Origin: Paguma larvata
Taxonomy: Eukaryota; Chordata; Mammalia; Carnivora; Viverridae
Direction of reading: 5' to 3'
Assembly: GCA_030068075.1 (NCBI GenBank)
Contig: CM057839.1
Span: 19,447,167 to 19,511,166 of the forward strand
Length of the DNA: 64,000 nt
Shown: positions 43,576 through 55,640 of the stretch, piece after piece
Position numbering within the stretch: position 1 is the stretch's first letter
How the letters are laid out: each line of letters starts with the position of its first letter
The notes under the pieces: generated by a model
What the model saw: the letters and a program-made list of their open reading frames with translations, nothing else
Told to the model about the DNA's origin: nothing
The model's database searches: none
Position numbers and translations under genes: made by a program

Positions 43576-45426
43576 TTAAAAAAAATTTCTCTTTTACATT
43601 CAGTGATCTCACCCTAATTTCTGGTATTGGTATTTTGGAGAAAATCAGATTGTTTCTTTACATTTCTGTGCTAAATTGATTACATTATCTATGTTCTTTC
43701 CAGTTACTCTTCTAACTGCTTAACTGTTCTGTCTCATTTTCGTACTGTTCTGGTAATATTCGTTCAGTTTCTGAGGAACGCTCAAAATGAGGAATGCTTA
43801 TTTTACCATTTTAGCAGGATCTCTGTGCATCTTAATTTGAATGGGTTGCTCGACCAAACATCTAAAGTGTCCTCTAAAATGAAAATTGCATTTGTAAGTT
43901 CTTTTAGCATCATTAGACTTAGAGGCAAATGATGATTGGACAGAAAGTTTTCTTTTTTGTTGTTGTCATTCATTTGATTCCTTGTTTTACTCCCAGCCTC
44001 CATTCTTGACACTGTTTTTCCATGAAGATTGCACCTAGTTTTCATCTTTACCCTCAGTGACCACATATATAAGACTCTTCTGTTTTCATTTGTGAAGAAA
44101 TCATTCATAAAAACTTGGTTCTTCCCTCAAGGAAATTACATTATAAGACAAGAGAAAGACAAAACGATTTCACAGCATTATGATGAGAGAAAAACCAAAG
44201 AAACTAGATGTAGAGGTATATTACAGAAGAACAAAGTGGAGAAGTTCTTTAGAGAAGAACTTTAGAGAAGTTCTAAATTAGAGCCGTATTGATAGAATAT
44301 TCAAGTATTTTTGAATAATCAAAACTTGAAAATTCATTAAGTTCATGAATGAGTTTTTCATATGTGAAAACAGAAGCGTATCCTTTCTGATGTGGATTCT
44401 GAGGGTATAGATGGAAAATTGAATCTGTTCAGTTTATTGATAGTTTCATCTGTTAAGGATTAGAAAATTCAAAGACAAAAAGTAGATGTGTATCTTGGTC
44501 TTCTCTCCTACAATGACTAGGATTAAAAATCACACAGTTCCTTAAAAATTAGCATCTTATACACTATCTTTCTTAGAAGATTTCGAGATAAATACTACTC
44601 AGTGTATTTTTAAAACACATTTTATTTTTGTCATGCAATATCTTTTGGATTTCTTCAACCATATAGGAATAGGCAGTTTTTAATTTAATTAAAATGAAAA
44701 TACCAACATGGGATGTCAGTTGTGTTAATTAGATCTAAATCATATGCATTAAGGCTAGTCCTATTATCCTGGGATTCTGAACATTTACCGATTTAGTGCA
44801 AATATTGATATTGTTACCATAGTGGAGTCAGGAATTTTCATAATCTCAGGTTGATTAATTTGAAAATTGTTATACACAGGAAAAACTGTTCCATAAATGT
44901 TTCAAGATATAAGCAGATTAAAATGTACAAACTGAAGTAATAAAGCAAAATAGTTACTATTCTAAAAGTAAATAATTAGAATATAAATTAAATACAGAAA
45001 ATTAAGGAACACTTTCTATGAAAATTATATATATCTAAAATTATAGCATATACTATACTATACATATACTATAATTACATATATTTATTAAAATAATTAT
45101 GAAATGCGAACAAATAATTAAGCAAACCAATTATTTAAAGTAATTAAAAACTAACAAAAAGGAAAACATAAGAGACAAAAGGAAAATGTAAAATGCTGAA
45201 AACACACCACCAATGCTCTGATATTTTAATATTCATGAACATATTGTAATATTTTCTACTAGAAAATAGGAACAACATAATTATCTATATTTCAAAATCA
45301 GCAGAAAGCTTCAAGTAAATAAGTGAAATTGATTTTTCTTTGATTAGTTATTATGTTCTCCTTAAAGTGATATTAACTGTTTTGTAATTATACCCTCTTA
45401 TTCTATTTCTTACATGTGTTTTCTGA
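43576..45426. other. No gene supported; AT-rich unique sequence
   Basis: Short ORFs on both strands (43803-44108 minus, 44029-44265 plus) overlap and show no known domain. The run 'ttcttccctcaaggaaattacattataagac' at about 44120 resembles the old L2-type body but is too short to call. Confidence 0.45.
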
Positions 45427-46112
45427 GTGTTATGGATTTAATGTTTGTGTTTCCCAGAATTCATATGTTAAAACAAGTTTGGAGGTGGGATATTTGTGAG
45501 GTAATTAGGTTTAGATGGGTTCATGATGGTGTGGCCCCCATGGTATTAGTATCTTTATAAGAGGAGTGAGATAGGAGACAGACTGACCTTGGACAGCGAG
45601 GGACAGGCAGCCCCTTTTGCAGCAGAGCAGAAAGTACTGGACCTTCTGAACCACCCGCTCCCTGGAACAAACTGCCCCAGACCACATCTTGGTTTAGCAA
45701 CTACACAGTAGCTCCCCCTCAAAATGTACCCCACTGTAGCCCATATAAGCCTTCCCTACAGGACGCCTTAGAGACCTCCTCCTTAAGGAGCCCCTCCAGG
45801 GAGCTTTTTCTTTTGTTTCATTCTCACCCTAATAAATTTGGTGCCTGTGCTGCTCTTAGCCTTGTTTCTTGGTTCTATTCATCGACTCCATTGGAAAAGA
45901 ATTCCTGGGTTTTAAAAAAGGCTGTTACAAGAGGAAGGGAACATGCAAAAACATAGAAGAACAAAACACTAACATCTGCAAGCCGGGAAGCAGGTTTTCA
46001 CCAGGAACCAAATCCTCCAGTACTACCTTCATCTTGAATGTCCCAGCCTTCAGAACTGGGAAAAATAAATGTTGTTTTAAGTTACCAAGTCTATTTTGTT
46101 ATAGTGTCAAGT
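45427..46112 (+). mobile_element. MaLR (MLT1-like) LTR, plus strand, split by another LTR
   Basis: The left part 45427-45566 ('tttaatgtttgtgtttcccagaattcatatg', 'ggaggtgggatatttgtgaggtaattagg', 'ggtattagtatctttataagagg') and right part 45930-46112 ('catctgcaagccgggaagcaggttttcaccagg', 'cagccttcagaactgggaaaaataaatgttg', 'ttttgttatagtgtc') are the two halves of a MaLR LTR. The middle, 45567-45929, does not belong to the family. Confidence 0.85.
45567..45929 (+). mobile_element. Probable solo endogenous-retrovirus LTR inside the MaLR LTR
   Basis: A 363-base insert runs from TGAGATAGG to GCTGTTACA, giving TG...CA ends. It is flanked by AGAGGAG (45560-45566) and AGAGGAA (45930-45936), a possible short TSD with one mismatch. 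It holds a TATA-like TATAAG at 45744-45749 and an AATAAA at 45831-45836, 87 bases apart in plus sense, as in LTR U3-R architecture. It is GC-richer than its surroundings. No retroviral genes are attached. The ends are inferred and could be off by several bases; the family is unknown. Confidence 0.45.
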
Positions 46113-46559
46113 TGAACTCTGAGGAAATGACTATTATGTAAAATTGATTTCTCCCTTAATTTCCTATGTAGCATATTTATTTTTATGCAAATGAAAACCT
46201 TTATCACTCCTTAACCCCTATCTCGTGTTGGATCATCTCAATGCGAAGCATTAGTATTCGTTTAGGCAGAACTGTATTGGACTATAATGCTGGTTAGCCA
46301 TATACGTTGGTAACTCACATATCTCTTATGTTTAATTCATACCCATGTAGCAGTGTGATGATCTTATTAGTAAAAACATGTTAATAAACTGTCTTTCTTC
46401 ACTTTCTTTTTTTCATTGCCTTTATTAGTAACAATTTGTTAGAAATATAGCTAAAAGATGAAAATTACTGTTTTTTAATTTTTTCATACAAATGTACTTT
46501 CAAATTCTTTTCAATAATCCATTCAGTAATTATCTGTTAAGTGTAAGGTTGCTACTCCT
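46113..46559. other. No gene or recognised repeat; AT-rich
   Basis: Unique-looking sequence between the MaLR LTR and the next L1 relic. Confidence 0.45.
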
Positions 46560-47900
46560 GACCACATTACCAACAAAAAACAACAGGTGAAACATTTCCG
46601 TTGTCTCTAAATGTGGTCCCCAAAGCAAGTTATATGTACCAAAAGGGCCCTATAAGACCCTACAAATAATTGTTTTCGTCAGAAAAAAAAAATAAACACT
46701 TCTATTTATTATATTTTTTGACTCCTCTCCAGCAGTGAAAGTGAAAGGGAATGGGGGGGGGCGGGAGGTGTTACCTTATCACTTTTATGGAAGTCCTGCT
46801 TCCAATCACTTGTCCTGTCGACACCCAGCCCAGGAGAGGAGGGCTCCTGTTACAGCCAAGCAAGGCCAGGAGTTTCAGCTGCCTTCACCGTCTCCATTCT
46901 CAATGTGGTCTTTGTGGGCTTGTTCTAGTTGGGCAGTGGCAGAAGCCTACTTGCCTCACCACTAGACCTCCTTCGACGCCGCAGAATGGAGTGGGCACTG
47001 TGTCTTAACTGATGGATGAGGGTGGAACTCCATGCTCTCCATGAGGTCTTGTCACACTGTATAAGTGGAAATAAAAATCCTGGGTCCCTATTCACGCTTT
47101 TCTTGGACGAGGATGGCAGAGGGTTTGGATACCTTGTCACAGCATGGAGAGTGAAGTCTTATGTTTGCTGGTATATGTATGGGAATGGGGTGGGGCGACG
47201 ATTTTTTCTGTGGTCATGTTTGGCTAGAATGGAATGGTTGTTACCAAAATAGTTACTGTCTTTCTACGCTGCTCTTTCCTGGTCTTTTTGAATAGAGAGA
47301 AAAGACTTTTGTTGGAGCTTTTATTATTTATAACTGTTGGAATTGACAAGTTGCCTACTTCTTAAGCTCCAAGCTTGGGATACATGCAGCCAACAGAAAA
47401 CCCAAGGAAGTTATCACTGTGTCATTCCCCAGATCCTGGTGTCCCTAGATAGACTGTCTTCTTTTTCTCTACCTTTCAGAGTATTTTTATATTTGTTTTA
47501 TGTGTAATGTGACCATATATAATTAGCGAGATAGAAAAAAGTATGTCAACTCCATTTTCCCACTTTTAAAAATATGCGTATATAGGTGCGCTGGATGGCT
47601 CAGTTAGTTAAATGTCTGACTTTGGCTCCGGTCATGATCTCATGATTTGTGAGTTCCAGCCCCATGTCTGGCTCTGTGCTGACAGCTCACAGCCAGGAGC
47701 CTGCTTTGGATTCTGTGTCTCCGAACAGAAGATATTCTGTCCTACTCGCTTTGTGTCTCTCTCTCAAAAATAAATAAAAAAACATTAAAAAATATGCGTA
47801 TGCAAAAAACTTTTACTTATAATTTTTTATTTCCATAAGTTTTATTTTATATTTCATTCAACTGTTTCCATACTGATATTTTTCTCAAAATATTTTTTAT
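46560..47900 (-). mobile_element. Ancient L1M 3' UTR relic, antisense, GC-richer, interrupted by a SINE
   Basis: The block at 47460-47570 ('tctctacctttcagagtatttttatatttgttttatgtgtaatg', 'aaagtatgtcaactccattttccc') matches an antisense ancient L1 3' UTR. The upstream 46700-47450 is compositionally like the GC-rich part of such UTRs and explains the cluster of 71-85-codon ORFs on both strands near 46.7-47.25 kb. The left boundary is uncertain. Confidence 0.5.
47582..47787 (+). mobile_element. CAN-SINE, plus strand, with internal 20-base insert
   Basis: Head GGTGCGCTGGATGGCTCAG, normal body, but 'gaacagaagatattctgtcct' stands where the 'ccctctctctctgcccctcc' tract is expected. AAAAATATGCGTAT at 47568-47581 and 47788-47801 is a perfect 14 bp TSD. 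Confidence 0.97.
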
Positions 47901-50151
47901 TCTTTCATAAATATTTCAGTCTCTTCCAGATAATTTTCTTGTTTGTAGTTTTGAGCTTTCTAGTTTTTCAATCCCTTCTGTCTTCTGACTTTCACTTTTG
48001 AAGGATTATATTATTGAATGTTTACACTTTTTATTTTAAATTTATTTTTAAATTTAAATAATCTTTTTGGAAAAAATGGAATCTTGTATAACAATCTTCA
48101 CAGTGGCTTTAGGCTTACTTTTGTCAGCTACCCATATGGTATGACCTGATGTAATGATGTTTTAGGTTAATATTTCTGTCTGAGGTTTATTGGAAAGTCC
48201 AGAGAATATACAGGTGAATGTCAAACATAAAGGAAGTTTGCTGTCTTGTTATGAATAGAATATAAATCTTGTTATACTAGGTGTCAGAACTAGAGGGACA
48301 GATCTTCTTTGTCTCTTTCTGTGCTGGTAAGACATTCCTTTTCTAAGCCAACCATTTACTGGAGTTGTAGAGCTTCAGTGTCGTTTAGCTATTCCACTTA
48401 CATGGAAGAGCGCCATGTTCAATTCTCACTTTATATGGGCCCAAAATGATGACCATTTTTTGTGGGCTATAAACTCAACCACTTTGGTTACCCAAATATA
48501 GTCACCCAGGGAAGTTAACATTGTCACAGTGTCAGTATTTTCTTTATTTTTCTCTGTTCCACTGTTGTATTTCCTTTCCTTTTTGTGTGCTCACATAAAT
48601 ATTTTCTATCACCTGCTATTTCAGATACATTTTAAATTACACATTTTTTAACGTTCTTTGATGTGTTTGTTTCTTGATTATTTCATTCTAAATATTGATG
48701 TAAGTAGAATTCTCCCTTCTGTTTTTCACCTAGAATGTCTCTTAAACTTCAAAGTTCTATCCGTGAGACATAGTCTCAAAATATATTGTTATCCTGATTC
48801 TTCCTGGTAGGAAAGGTGCATTAATCAGTCATGCTCCTTGACAATAACCTCTTTCAACATTTTCACTTTTTATTATAAAATATATTTTACTTTATAACAG
48901 TGCCTCATTAGAATGTGAACTTTTTGCCCGTTGAGGATGTTAAGAAAACTAAATATCAATTAGAAGAGGGAACAGTTACCATAGTGATAAAGATTGCTGT
49001 GACAACTCCCTATTATAATGTAAGTATTTGAGAACAGATGTTTTATATGGGTCAGATTTTTATTTTGAGTCTCTACCATGATGCTTCTCATACAGTATTA
49101 GATGAATGACTTTAGAAGGAAGTAAGTGAAGGAGAGAAGTAACAAAAGGGGGAAAAGGTAGATTGAAGGAAGGAGGGTTCTTTTTTTCTGGTGACTTTTT
49201 TTGTATTTAATGTCAGTAAATTTTTCTTAGTTTTAGTTATTCTTTAATTGTCTTATATTTATTATATTTTTCTAGTGAACTATATGATTTGACAACATGG
49301 ATGTTACTTTAATATTTCATTCGATACCCTATGTTATCCATCATAGCAGTGGACCCAAAGATTAAATTTAATGAATAAATTTTATGTTTACCATCAATAT
49401 ACCACTTGATTAATTTCAGTTAATATTAAGCTTGATTTTGTCCCACTGAAACTCTTAATCTCAATTTTCCTCTATATTTTTTATATTTAACTAATTATTA
49501 TAAACTGAGTCTGAGATAAAATTAAACCATGTTAAAAGAAACTTCTCATGCAAAATTTGTCAGTATTGGTAGCTGTTTTGACCATACCAAAATCAAGTTT
49601 TCATTTTTGGAAATTAGTTTGTTTGAATATTATGTTTTTTATATGTCTGTTAATCAAAATGGTGATACATATTTATTTTATTTTTTAAAAGTACATTCAT
49701 CACTTCAGACCCTTGCATTAAAGAATATTTGGTGTTCTCTAGACTACATGGACATGACCTATGCGTTATTTCAGATTCTGTTTTTGTTCTCACAGTTATG
49801 AATAAAAGCCCTGACTCCAAAAGAAGAAAAAATGTTTTGTGGCATCAAGCAGATTTATAAAAGGCTTGCTATATGTAAATCCATTTCAACCCTTTCCCCA
49901 CCATCATCCTGTTTTCATCGAAAACAGATGGTTTTGCAGATCTCATTAATTTTAGGATACATCCTTATACAGTTGATGATTAACAAGTTCTGTTTTTCTG
50001 TTATTTTTTTGTAACTTCTACATTTTATTTTTCATATTTTACTCTTTTTTTCTAATTTCCATATTTGAGAAAAAAGTGAGGGAGAGAGAGTAGGACTCTG
50101 AAATTATTCTAATATATTTGACTTAGTTTTATGCCAAATTTAAAATATGTT
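47901..50151. other. No gene or recognised repeat; start of a long SINE-free zone
   Basis: AT-rich unique-looking sequence of about 2.25 kb. 48290-48520 is less AT-rich and may hold an unrecognised old repeat or conserved element. Confidence 0.5.
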
Positions 50152-50562
50152 TGGTATAGGCCAAGTCATGTCTTCCCAAAATTCATATGGTAAAGCCCTA
50201 ACCTCCAGTACCTCAGAATATGACTGTATTTGGAGATGGGGGGCTTAAAATAGGTGATTAAGTTGAAATGAGGCCAAGAGTGGGCGCTAATGCAATCTGA
50301 TTGGTGTCCTTATCAGAAGAGGAAGTTTGAACACAAGGGAGACAGCAGGGATGCCTGAGCACAAAGAAAAGACCATGGGAGGATACAGGGAGGAAGCAGC
50401 TGTCTCAGGCCAAGGAGAGACAACTCAGGAGAAACCAAAGCTTGATAACACCTTGATCTTGGACTTCCAGCCTCCAGAACTGTGAAAACAAAACAAAACA
50501 AACCAAAAAAACCTTGTCTGTAGTATTTTGTTATGGCCCTGTGAGTAGACTAATACAACCTA
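50152..50562 (+). mobile_element. MaLR (MLT1-like) LTR, plus strand, nearly complete
   Basis: In order: 'tcttcccaaaattcatatgg', 'ccctaacctccagtacctcagaatatgactgtatttggagatggg', 'ttaagttgaaatgagg', 'tgattggtgtccttatcagaagagg', 'acaccttgatcttggacttccagcctccagaactgtg' and 'agtattttgttatggccctgtgagtagactaatac'. This is a full ERVL-MaLR LTR in plus sense. A short AAAAC repeat replaces the usual AATAAATTTCTGTTG poly(A) region. Confidence 0.92.
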
Positions 50563-50982
50563 CTGCGTCTAATGCAGTTCTACAATATGTATTGGTTGAG
50601 TTGGTCACTAAGTTGGTCACACATTTTGGTTACGTCACATATGGATCTCCTTTCAGCAAATGTAAAACTTTTTTTTTAAGGATTTTAACAGGCATTCTGT
50701 CATGTATCTGGAATACTCTTTACCTTAAGCTTGATTTGACTAAAACTCTTATTCACCCACAATTATCTGTTTAAATATCAGACTTGTCTTCCCTTGATTC
50801 CCTAACCTTAACCATGCGTCTTCTCCTGTTATCTTTAAAACAAAATGTTCCTCTTTTCTTTTTTAATTTTCTTCTTCTTTGCGGCACTTAGTAACAAATA
50901 TTTGTAATATACATTTCTTTGTATAATTATTTGCTTAATATATATCTCTTCTTCCAAGACTATAAATTCCATAAATCATATT
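50563..50982. other. No gene or recognised repeat
   Basis: AT-rich. The ORF at 50514-50774 begins in the MaLR LTR and is not supported. Confidence 0.5.
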
Positions 50983-51004
50983 AGTATCTGTTATATTCCT
51001 TTGT

Positions 51005-51373
51005 TTTTTTATTAATTTAAAAAATTTACATCCACGTTAGTATACAGTGCAACAATGATTTCAAAAGTAGATTCCTTAATACCCCTTTCCCATTTAACTC
51101 ATCCCCCCTCCCACAAGCCCTCCCGTAACCCTCTGTTTGTTCTCCATACTTAAGAGTGTCTTATGTTTTTGTCCCCCCTCCCTGTTTTTATATTATTTTT
51201 GCTTCCCTTCCCATATGTTCATCTGCTTTGTATCTTAAAGTCCTCATATTAGTGAAGTCATATGATATTTGTCTTTCTCTGGCTGACTTCACTTAGCATG
51301 GTACCCTCTAGTTCTATCCATGTAGTTGCAAATGGCAAGATTTCGTTCTTTTTGATTGCTGAGCATTACTCCA

Positions 51374-51416
<43 letters not shown>

Positions 51417-51660
51417 CACACACTACATTTTCTTTATCCATTTATCCATCAATGGACACTGGGCTCTTTCCATACTTTGGCTATTGTTGATAGTGCTGCT
51501 ATAAACATTGCAGTGCATGTGTCCTTCGAAACAGCATACCTTGTATAAATACCTAAAAGTGCAATTGCTGAGTCGTAAGGTATTCTATTTTTAATTTTTT
51601 GAAGAATATCGATACTGTTTCCAAGAGTGGGTGCACCAGTTTGCATTCCCACCAGCAGTG
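51005..51660 (-). mobile_element. 5'-truncated L1 (ORF2 C-terminus plus 3' UTR), minus strand, ~21 bp TSD
   Basis: T-run left end, then antisense L1 3' UTR ('tcatatgatatttgtctttctctggctgacttcacttagcatgg', 'tctagttctatccatgtagttgcaaatggcaagatttcg') and ORF2 C-terminal coding. On the minus strand the latter reads IKNRIPYDSAIALLGIY and TAMFIAALSTIAKVWKEPS. AGTATCTGTTATATTCCTTTGT (50983-51004) and AGTATCTGTACATTCCTTTGT (51661-51681) are the TSD. A (GT)19 array sits inside the 3' UTR. ORF2 is truncated, so the element is inactive. Confidence 0.95.
51376..51413. repeat. (GT)19 microsatellite inside the L1 3' UTR
   Basis: 38 bases of alternating GT followed by ATACACACAC. Confidence 0.97.
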
Positions 51661-51681
51661 AGTATCTGTACATTCCTTTGT

Positions 51682-53424
51682 ACTCTCATTCAGTGCTCTT
51701 AATAGGTATTTAAAAGTACTTATTCCATGGATGTATTAATGAATGGATGAATTTTATATTATGAGATTGTATTCTCACAACAGCTAAATCTGTGCATGTT
51801 AAATATGTAAAAGAACTGGATTACTCATAATGGATCATAGATATTTCCCTAGTGAAAAGAGGATGCTGGGGCAAAGGCACATAACATACCATAATTTTAG
51901 TCTGGTTTGTATTCAGAAGGAAGTTTCTTGTTAATATATTAAAATTTTAATGATTTGACATTTCAAAAGCTGTTGGAAAGAATTAAGAGCACATTTCTGA
52001 GATCACAATGAAACCAGGCAAAAATATTACAAAAAGGATGAGAAATTAATTATTTCATATTTGATATGAATGGTTAGGTAAGATTTTAATGTTTTATTTT
52101 TAAATTTATAAATATGGTAAAATCAGTAATGATTTTATTGTATTCCATGTAAAGTTTTTAGTGGTTCAAGTGAAACAGTTCTTCGAACAGTGATTAAAAT
52201 TAGTAGTCCCTATCATCTGTCTGTGATGGGAATCTTCGTCCATGTTCATTGTTGTCTGTGTGCTTGTTTGTATGAATATACTTTGTTGAATTGTTCATAC
52301 AATCGGCAGATGTTAATTTAAAGTCACAAACTTGATCAGAGGATTGACTGAGTATTAATGAAAGAACAGAACTGTGGTAAAGGCAGATCCAGATAAAGAA
52401 TAAGAAAGCTGAAATGAATGTTGATTAATGCTTTCTTTCTACCTTAACTATTTTATATATATTAAAAAATGAATAAACAGATATTTTACACATTCTGATC
52501 AAAAGAGGTTGAAAAAACATTTGGCTTGTTAAATTTTTTCTTTAAGGAATGCATTGATTTTCAAAGTTGTATGTTGTTTTCCTGCTTAGATTCAAACTCA
52601 GTAAAATCTAGTTTTCTCTTAAACTCTGTTCTGGTGAATAACTGCTATTTATAATAGATCATGTAATGCCATTTTGGTATGAACTAATGATTAGGTTGTC
52701 ATCTTTTTGAGGAAAGAAATTATATTTAATCTTTGAAAGATCCTCCCAAGGAAACGGTATGTGCTCTGAAATGCTAATTAAATGCTGTTAAAAATCATAT
52801 GTCTTACTAGTTTTGTCATGGATACATACTGAATGACTACTTATATATATATGGTGCATATTTTCTGTGCATATGTATTGCAAATATTCATATAGTTTTA
52901 CTCATCTCTTCATCTAGAGAAACAACTAGACTCTTAAGACAACAATTTTTCTTCAGACAAAATATCTGAGTTTTATCAAGGTTAATAAGTGATATTAGAA
53001 AATATTTTGTTTTTTTTTTTATAGAACCTAGTTTTGCCACAATCAACAAATGATTCTCCCTGCACAACGCCTCTTATTTTCTCTTTCCAGCTGTCAATAT
53101 GTTTATTTTTATACTAATAAAATTTTATTTTACGTAAGCCAATTGACAGTAAATTATATTAAAAAATTAAGAGAAAAAGTAAACTTTGCTGATCAAAAAG
53201 TCAATCTCATTTACCTTCACCAAGACCTGTAGGCTTTGGTCACATACTGTTTTCAGCTACCCTGCTGAGTGCCCCAACTATAAGCCCTTCAGATTATGCG
53301 TGTAGATATTATATAGATGCATAGAAATTACATAGAAATCAATCAAATTACAGTTTTAAAGAATAGTCCTTCCACTCAATCATCTATCCAGCTGTCCATC
53401 CATAAAGCTACATATTTATTTAAT
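51682..53424. other. No gene or recognised repeat; AT-rich unique sequence
   Basis: About 1.7 kb without recognised elements and without supported ORFs. Confidence 0.5.
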
Positions 53425-53600
53425 TAGTCATCATATTTATTGAGCATCTGTTTTTTGTACCCATTTGTAGTCCAGGTGCTAAAGATGCAATAGAAATAAA
53501 ACAGGCAGAAATCCCTACACGCTGAGGATGACATACGTAGGATTTTTGTCTAAGGAGAATAAACACCCAAGTTACGCTGTATAAAAGGAGTTTCCAAAGT
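53425..53600 (+). mobile_element. Ancient L2-type repeat fragment
   Basis: 'catatttattgagcatctg', 'ccaggtgctaaagatgcaatagaaataaaacaggcagaaatccctac' follow the same old repeat body as at 17.1 kb. Confidence 0.5.
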
Positions 53601-55121
53601 TCCTCTTGTTCCACAGGTTTATTTAATTTTCCAACCTATCATGAAGTTATTCCTTAATTTTAACCTGAATTACTCTTCATTTCAATTACTTAATTTCTCT
53701 ACTGTCATGTTTCACTCTATGAAAAAAGTAAATTACAGATCTATAGAAAGCAAATTTTTAGTAGTGTTTTTAAAAGACAGTTTATCAAGTGGATAATAGT
53801 GGACTAAAACATTCAAAATAATTGAACAGCATATGCTATATTATGTTTCTTTTTTACTTAAAATAATGAAAAGAAATAAAGCTTCAATTTGTTTAAATGG
53901 TTATTTATTCTAAGTAACAGTTTTTGCAATGGCATTGAATTAGCATGCTTTTGTTGTGAGTTAAGAAAGTGGTTTGAAAGATTGACTGCTTTCCTGAAAT
54001 CTTTGTAAGACCAAGAATGAGGATTCCAGAGCTAGAGACACACTGGGAAGACAATAATGGAAATGTTGACCGGCCAATTCAACCAAAAACATGTTTTTAA
54101 AATAATTTCAAGATAAGTTTAATGCTGGCCTCTCTCAGTTTTCAACTAAATTCATTAATACGGCATATATATATAGAAAAATTGTCATCACTAGATTTCT
54201 TTTCTATATATAAGAGTGGACCCCATGTGTGTATTAAAGGCTTAACAATGAAAACTCCAGACAAGGGTGATAGAGGTTGTATGGCAGAATGTCAGTGTGC
54301 TTAGGAAAAAAGTTTTATTTAGTTTTTAAGTTTCAACTATTTCAAATGAAACTACAATAAATATGGGGATCTCATACGTATTTTTGACATTTAGAGCAGA
54401 GGTTTGTTAAAATTCTTAAAATTTACGAGTGATGTCTGATCTCCTTTACATAAGGCACAAGCTCATAGCCATGCTTCAGAAACATAAAATACTTTTTCCT
54501 TTAAGAATACAATAATATACACAAAGTACATGATCAATGGGTGTTTGTCTTGATATTCTTTCTGCACAATACTATTTTGCAGGAAGGGTAAAATATATAG
54601 ATCATGAAGCCTGCTGTGTTGTGCTGAATATATAACAGTATATTTAGTGCACTACTGCTTCAGTGTCATTAATAGCTGTCTAGAGTATATAAGATTTAAA
54701 GTATCTTCTTAAGTCCTTAACTTACTACCAGGCAGTGCCTCAGGCCACAGGGAGATAAAAATCCCCTTGGTGTGATACTTCAAAGGTCACTAAGAACCGT
54801 CATATTTTAGGAAATCCCTTGAAAAGTTCCAGACCCTTAAGATGAAAATGATAAGAAAAATAATCAAAGAAAGCAAATGAGATTGTTGGATGCCTTTGTC
54901 TGACCTTATATAATGCATACAATACAACTTATATTACTGGATAGGCTTGAAAATCAGAAGTGATAGACGATGAAGGGAAAATGAGATGGGACTGTGTAAA
55001 ATAAATGCCATTAAGACAAACCAACTGTGCTGATTAAAATTCTGATGACAGTCTGATCCTGGCTTTAAAGACAAAGGCGAAAAAGCCAGTGTGAATAGTT
55101 ACATGATTTACCATGCTCATT
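53601..55121. other. No gene or recognised repeat; AT-rich unique sequence
   Basis: About 1.5 kb without recognised elements. The 60-codon ORF at 54122-54304 has no domain. Confidence 0.5.
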
Positions 55122-55640
55122 AATTTCCTATCGCTGCTATAACAGATAACCACGAACTTAATATTTTAAAATAAAATAAATATTTTGTCTTATAGCTATG
55201 GAGGTCAGAATTCTGAAATGGATTTCACTAATCCAAAACCAGTGTTGGTAGGCCCACCTTACTTTTTTCGTTGGGTCTAAGGAACAATCCATGTCCTCAT
55301 CATTTTCAGCTTCTAGAACTGCAGTCGTTGCTCCCAATCCCTTTCTTGGACATCTTTTAACGCCAGAAGTGTATGATCACCAAATCTTTCTGCGTTTCTT
55401 TGCTTCTATGATAATTTCCCTTTCTCCTCTTTTGTGGTCAAATTTCCCTGGCTCTCTTTGATAAGAACATATGTGATGACATTTAGGGTCCGCTGAAATA
55501 ATGCAGGATAATTTCCTCCTCTCAGTTTTCTTAATCACATCTTCAAACTTCCCTTTGCCTTTTCAGGTAATATGTATTGGCTTTAGGAATTAGAATCTGG
55601 ATACCTTTGGAAGCCATTATTCAGCCTACCTACCAAAATT
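55122..55640 (-). mobile_element. MaLR-like LTR, antisense
   Basis: 'attaatttcctatcgctgctataacagataaccacgaac', 'tatagctatggaggtcagaattctgaaatggatttcac', 'cagcttctagaactgcagtcg', 'ctcttttgtggtcaaatttccctggctctctttgataagaac' and 'gaatctggatacctttggaagccattattcagcctacc' are in the order of an antisense MaLR-type LTR. Diverged. Confidence 0.75.

Noticed and set aside
46735..47252. Cluster of 71-85-codon ORFs on both strands in GC-richer DNA
   Set aside because: Best explained by the GC-rich part of an antisense L1M 3' UTR; frames overlap on both strands without protein-like features.
55540..55575. A second fused acceptor/donor, CCTTTTCAG|GTAATA, plus strand
   Set aside because: The donor is weak and it lies in an antisense MaLR-type LTR, whose consensus has this run; likely coincidence.
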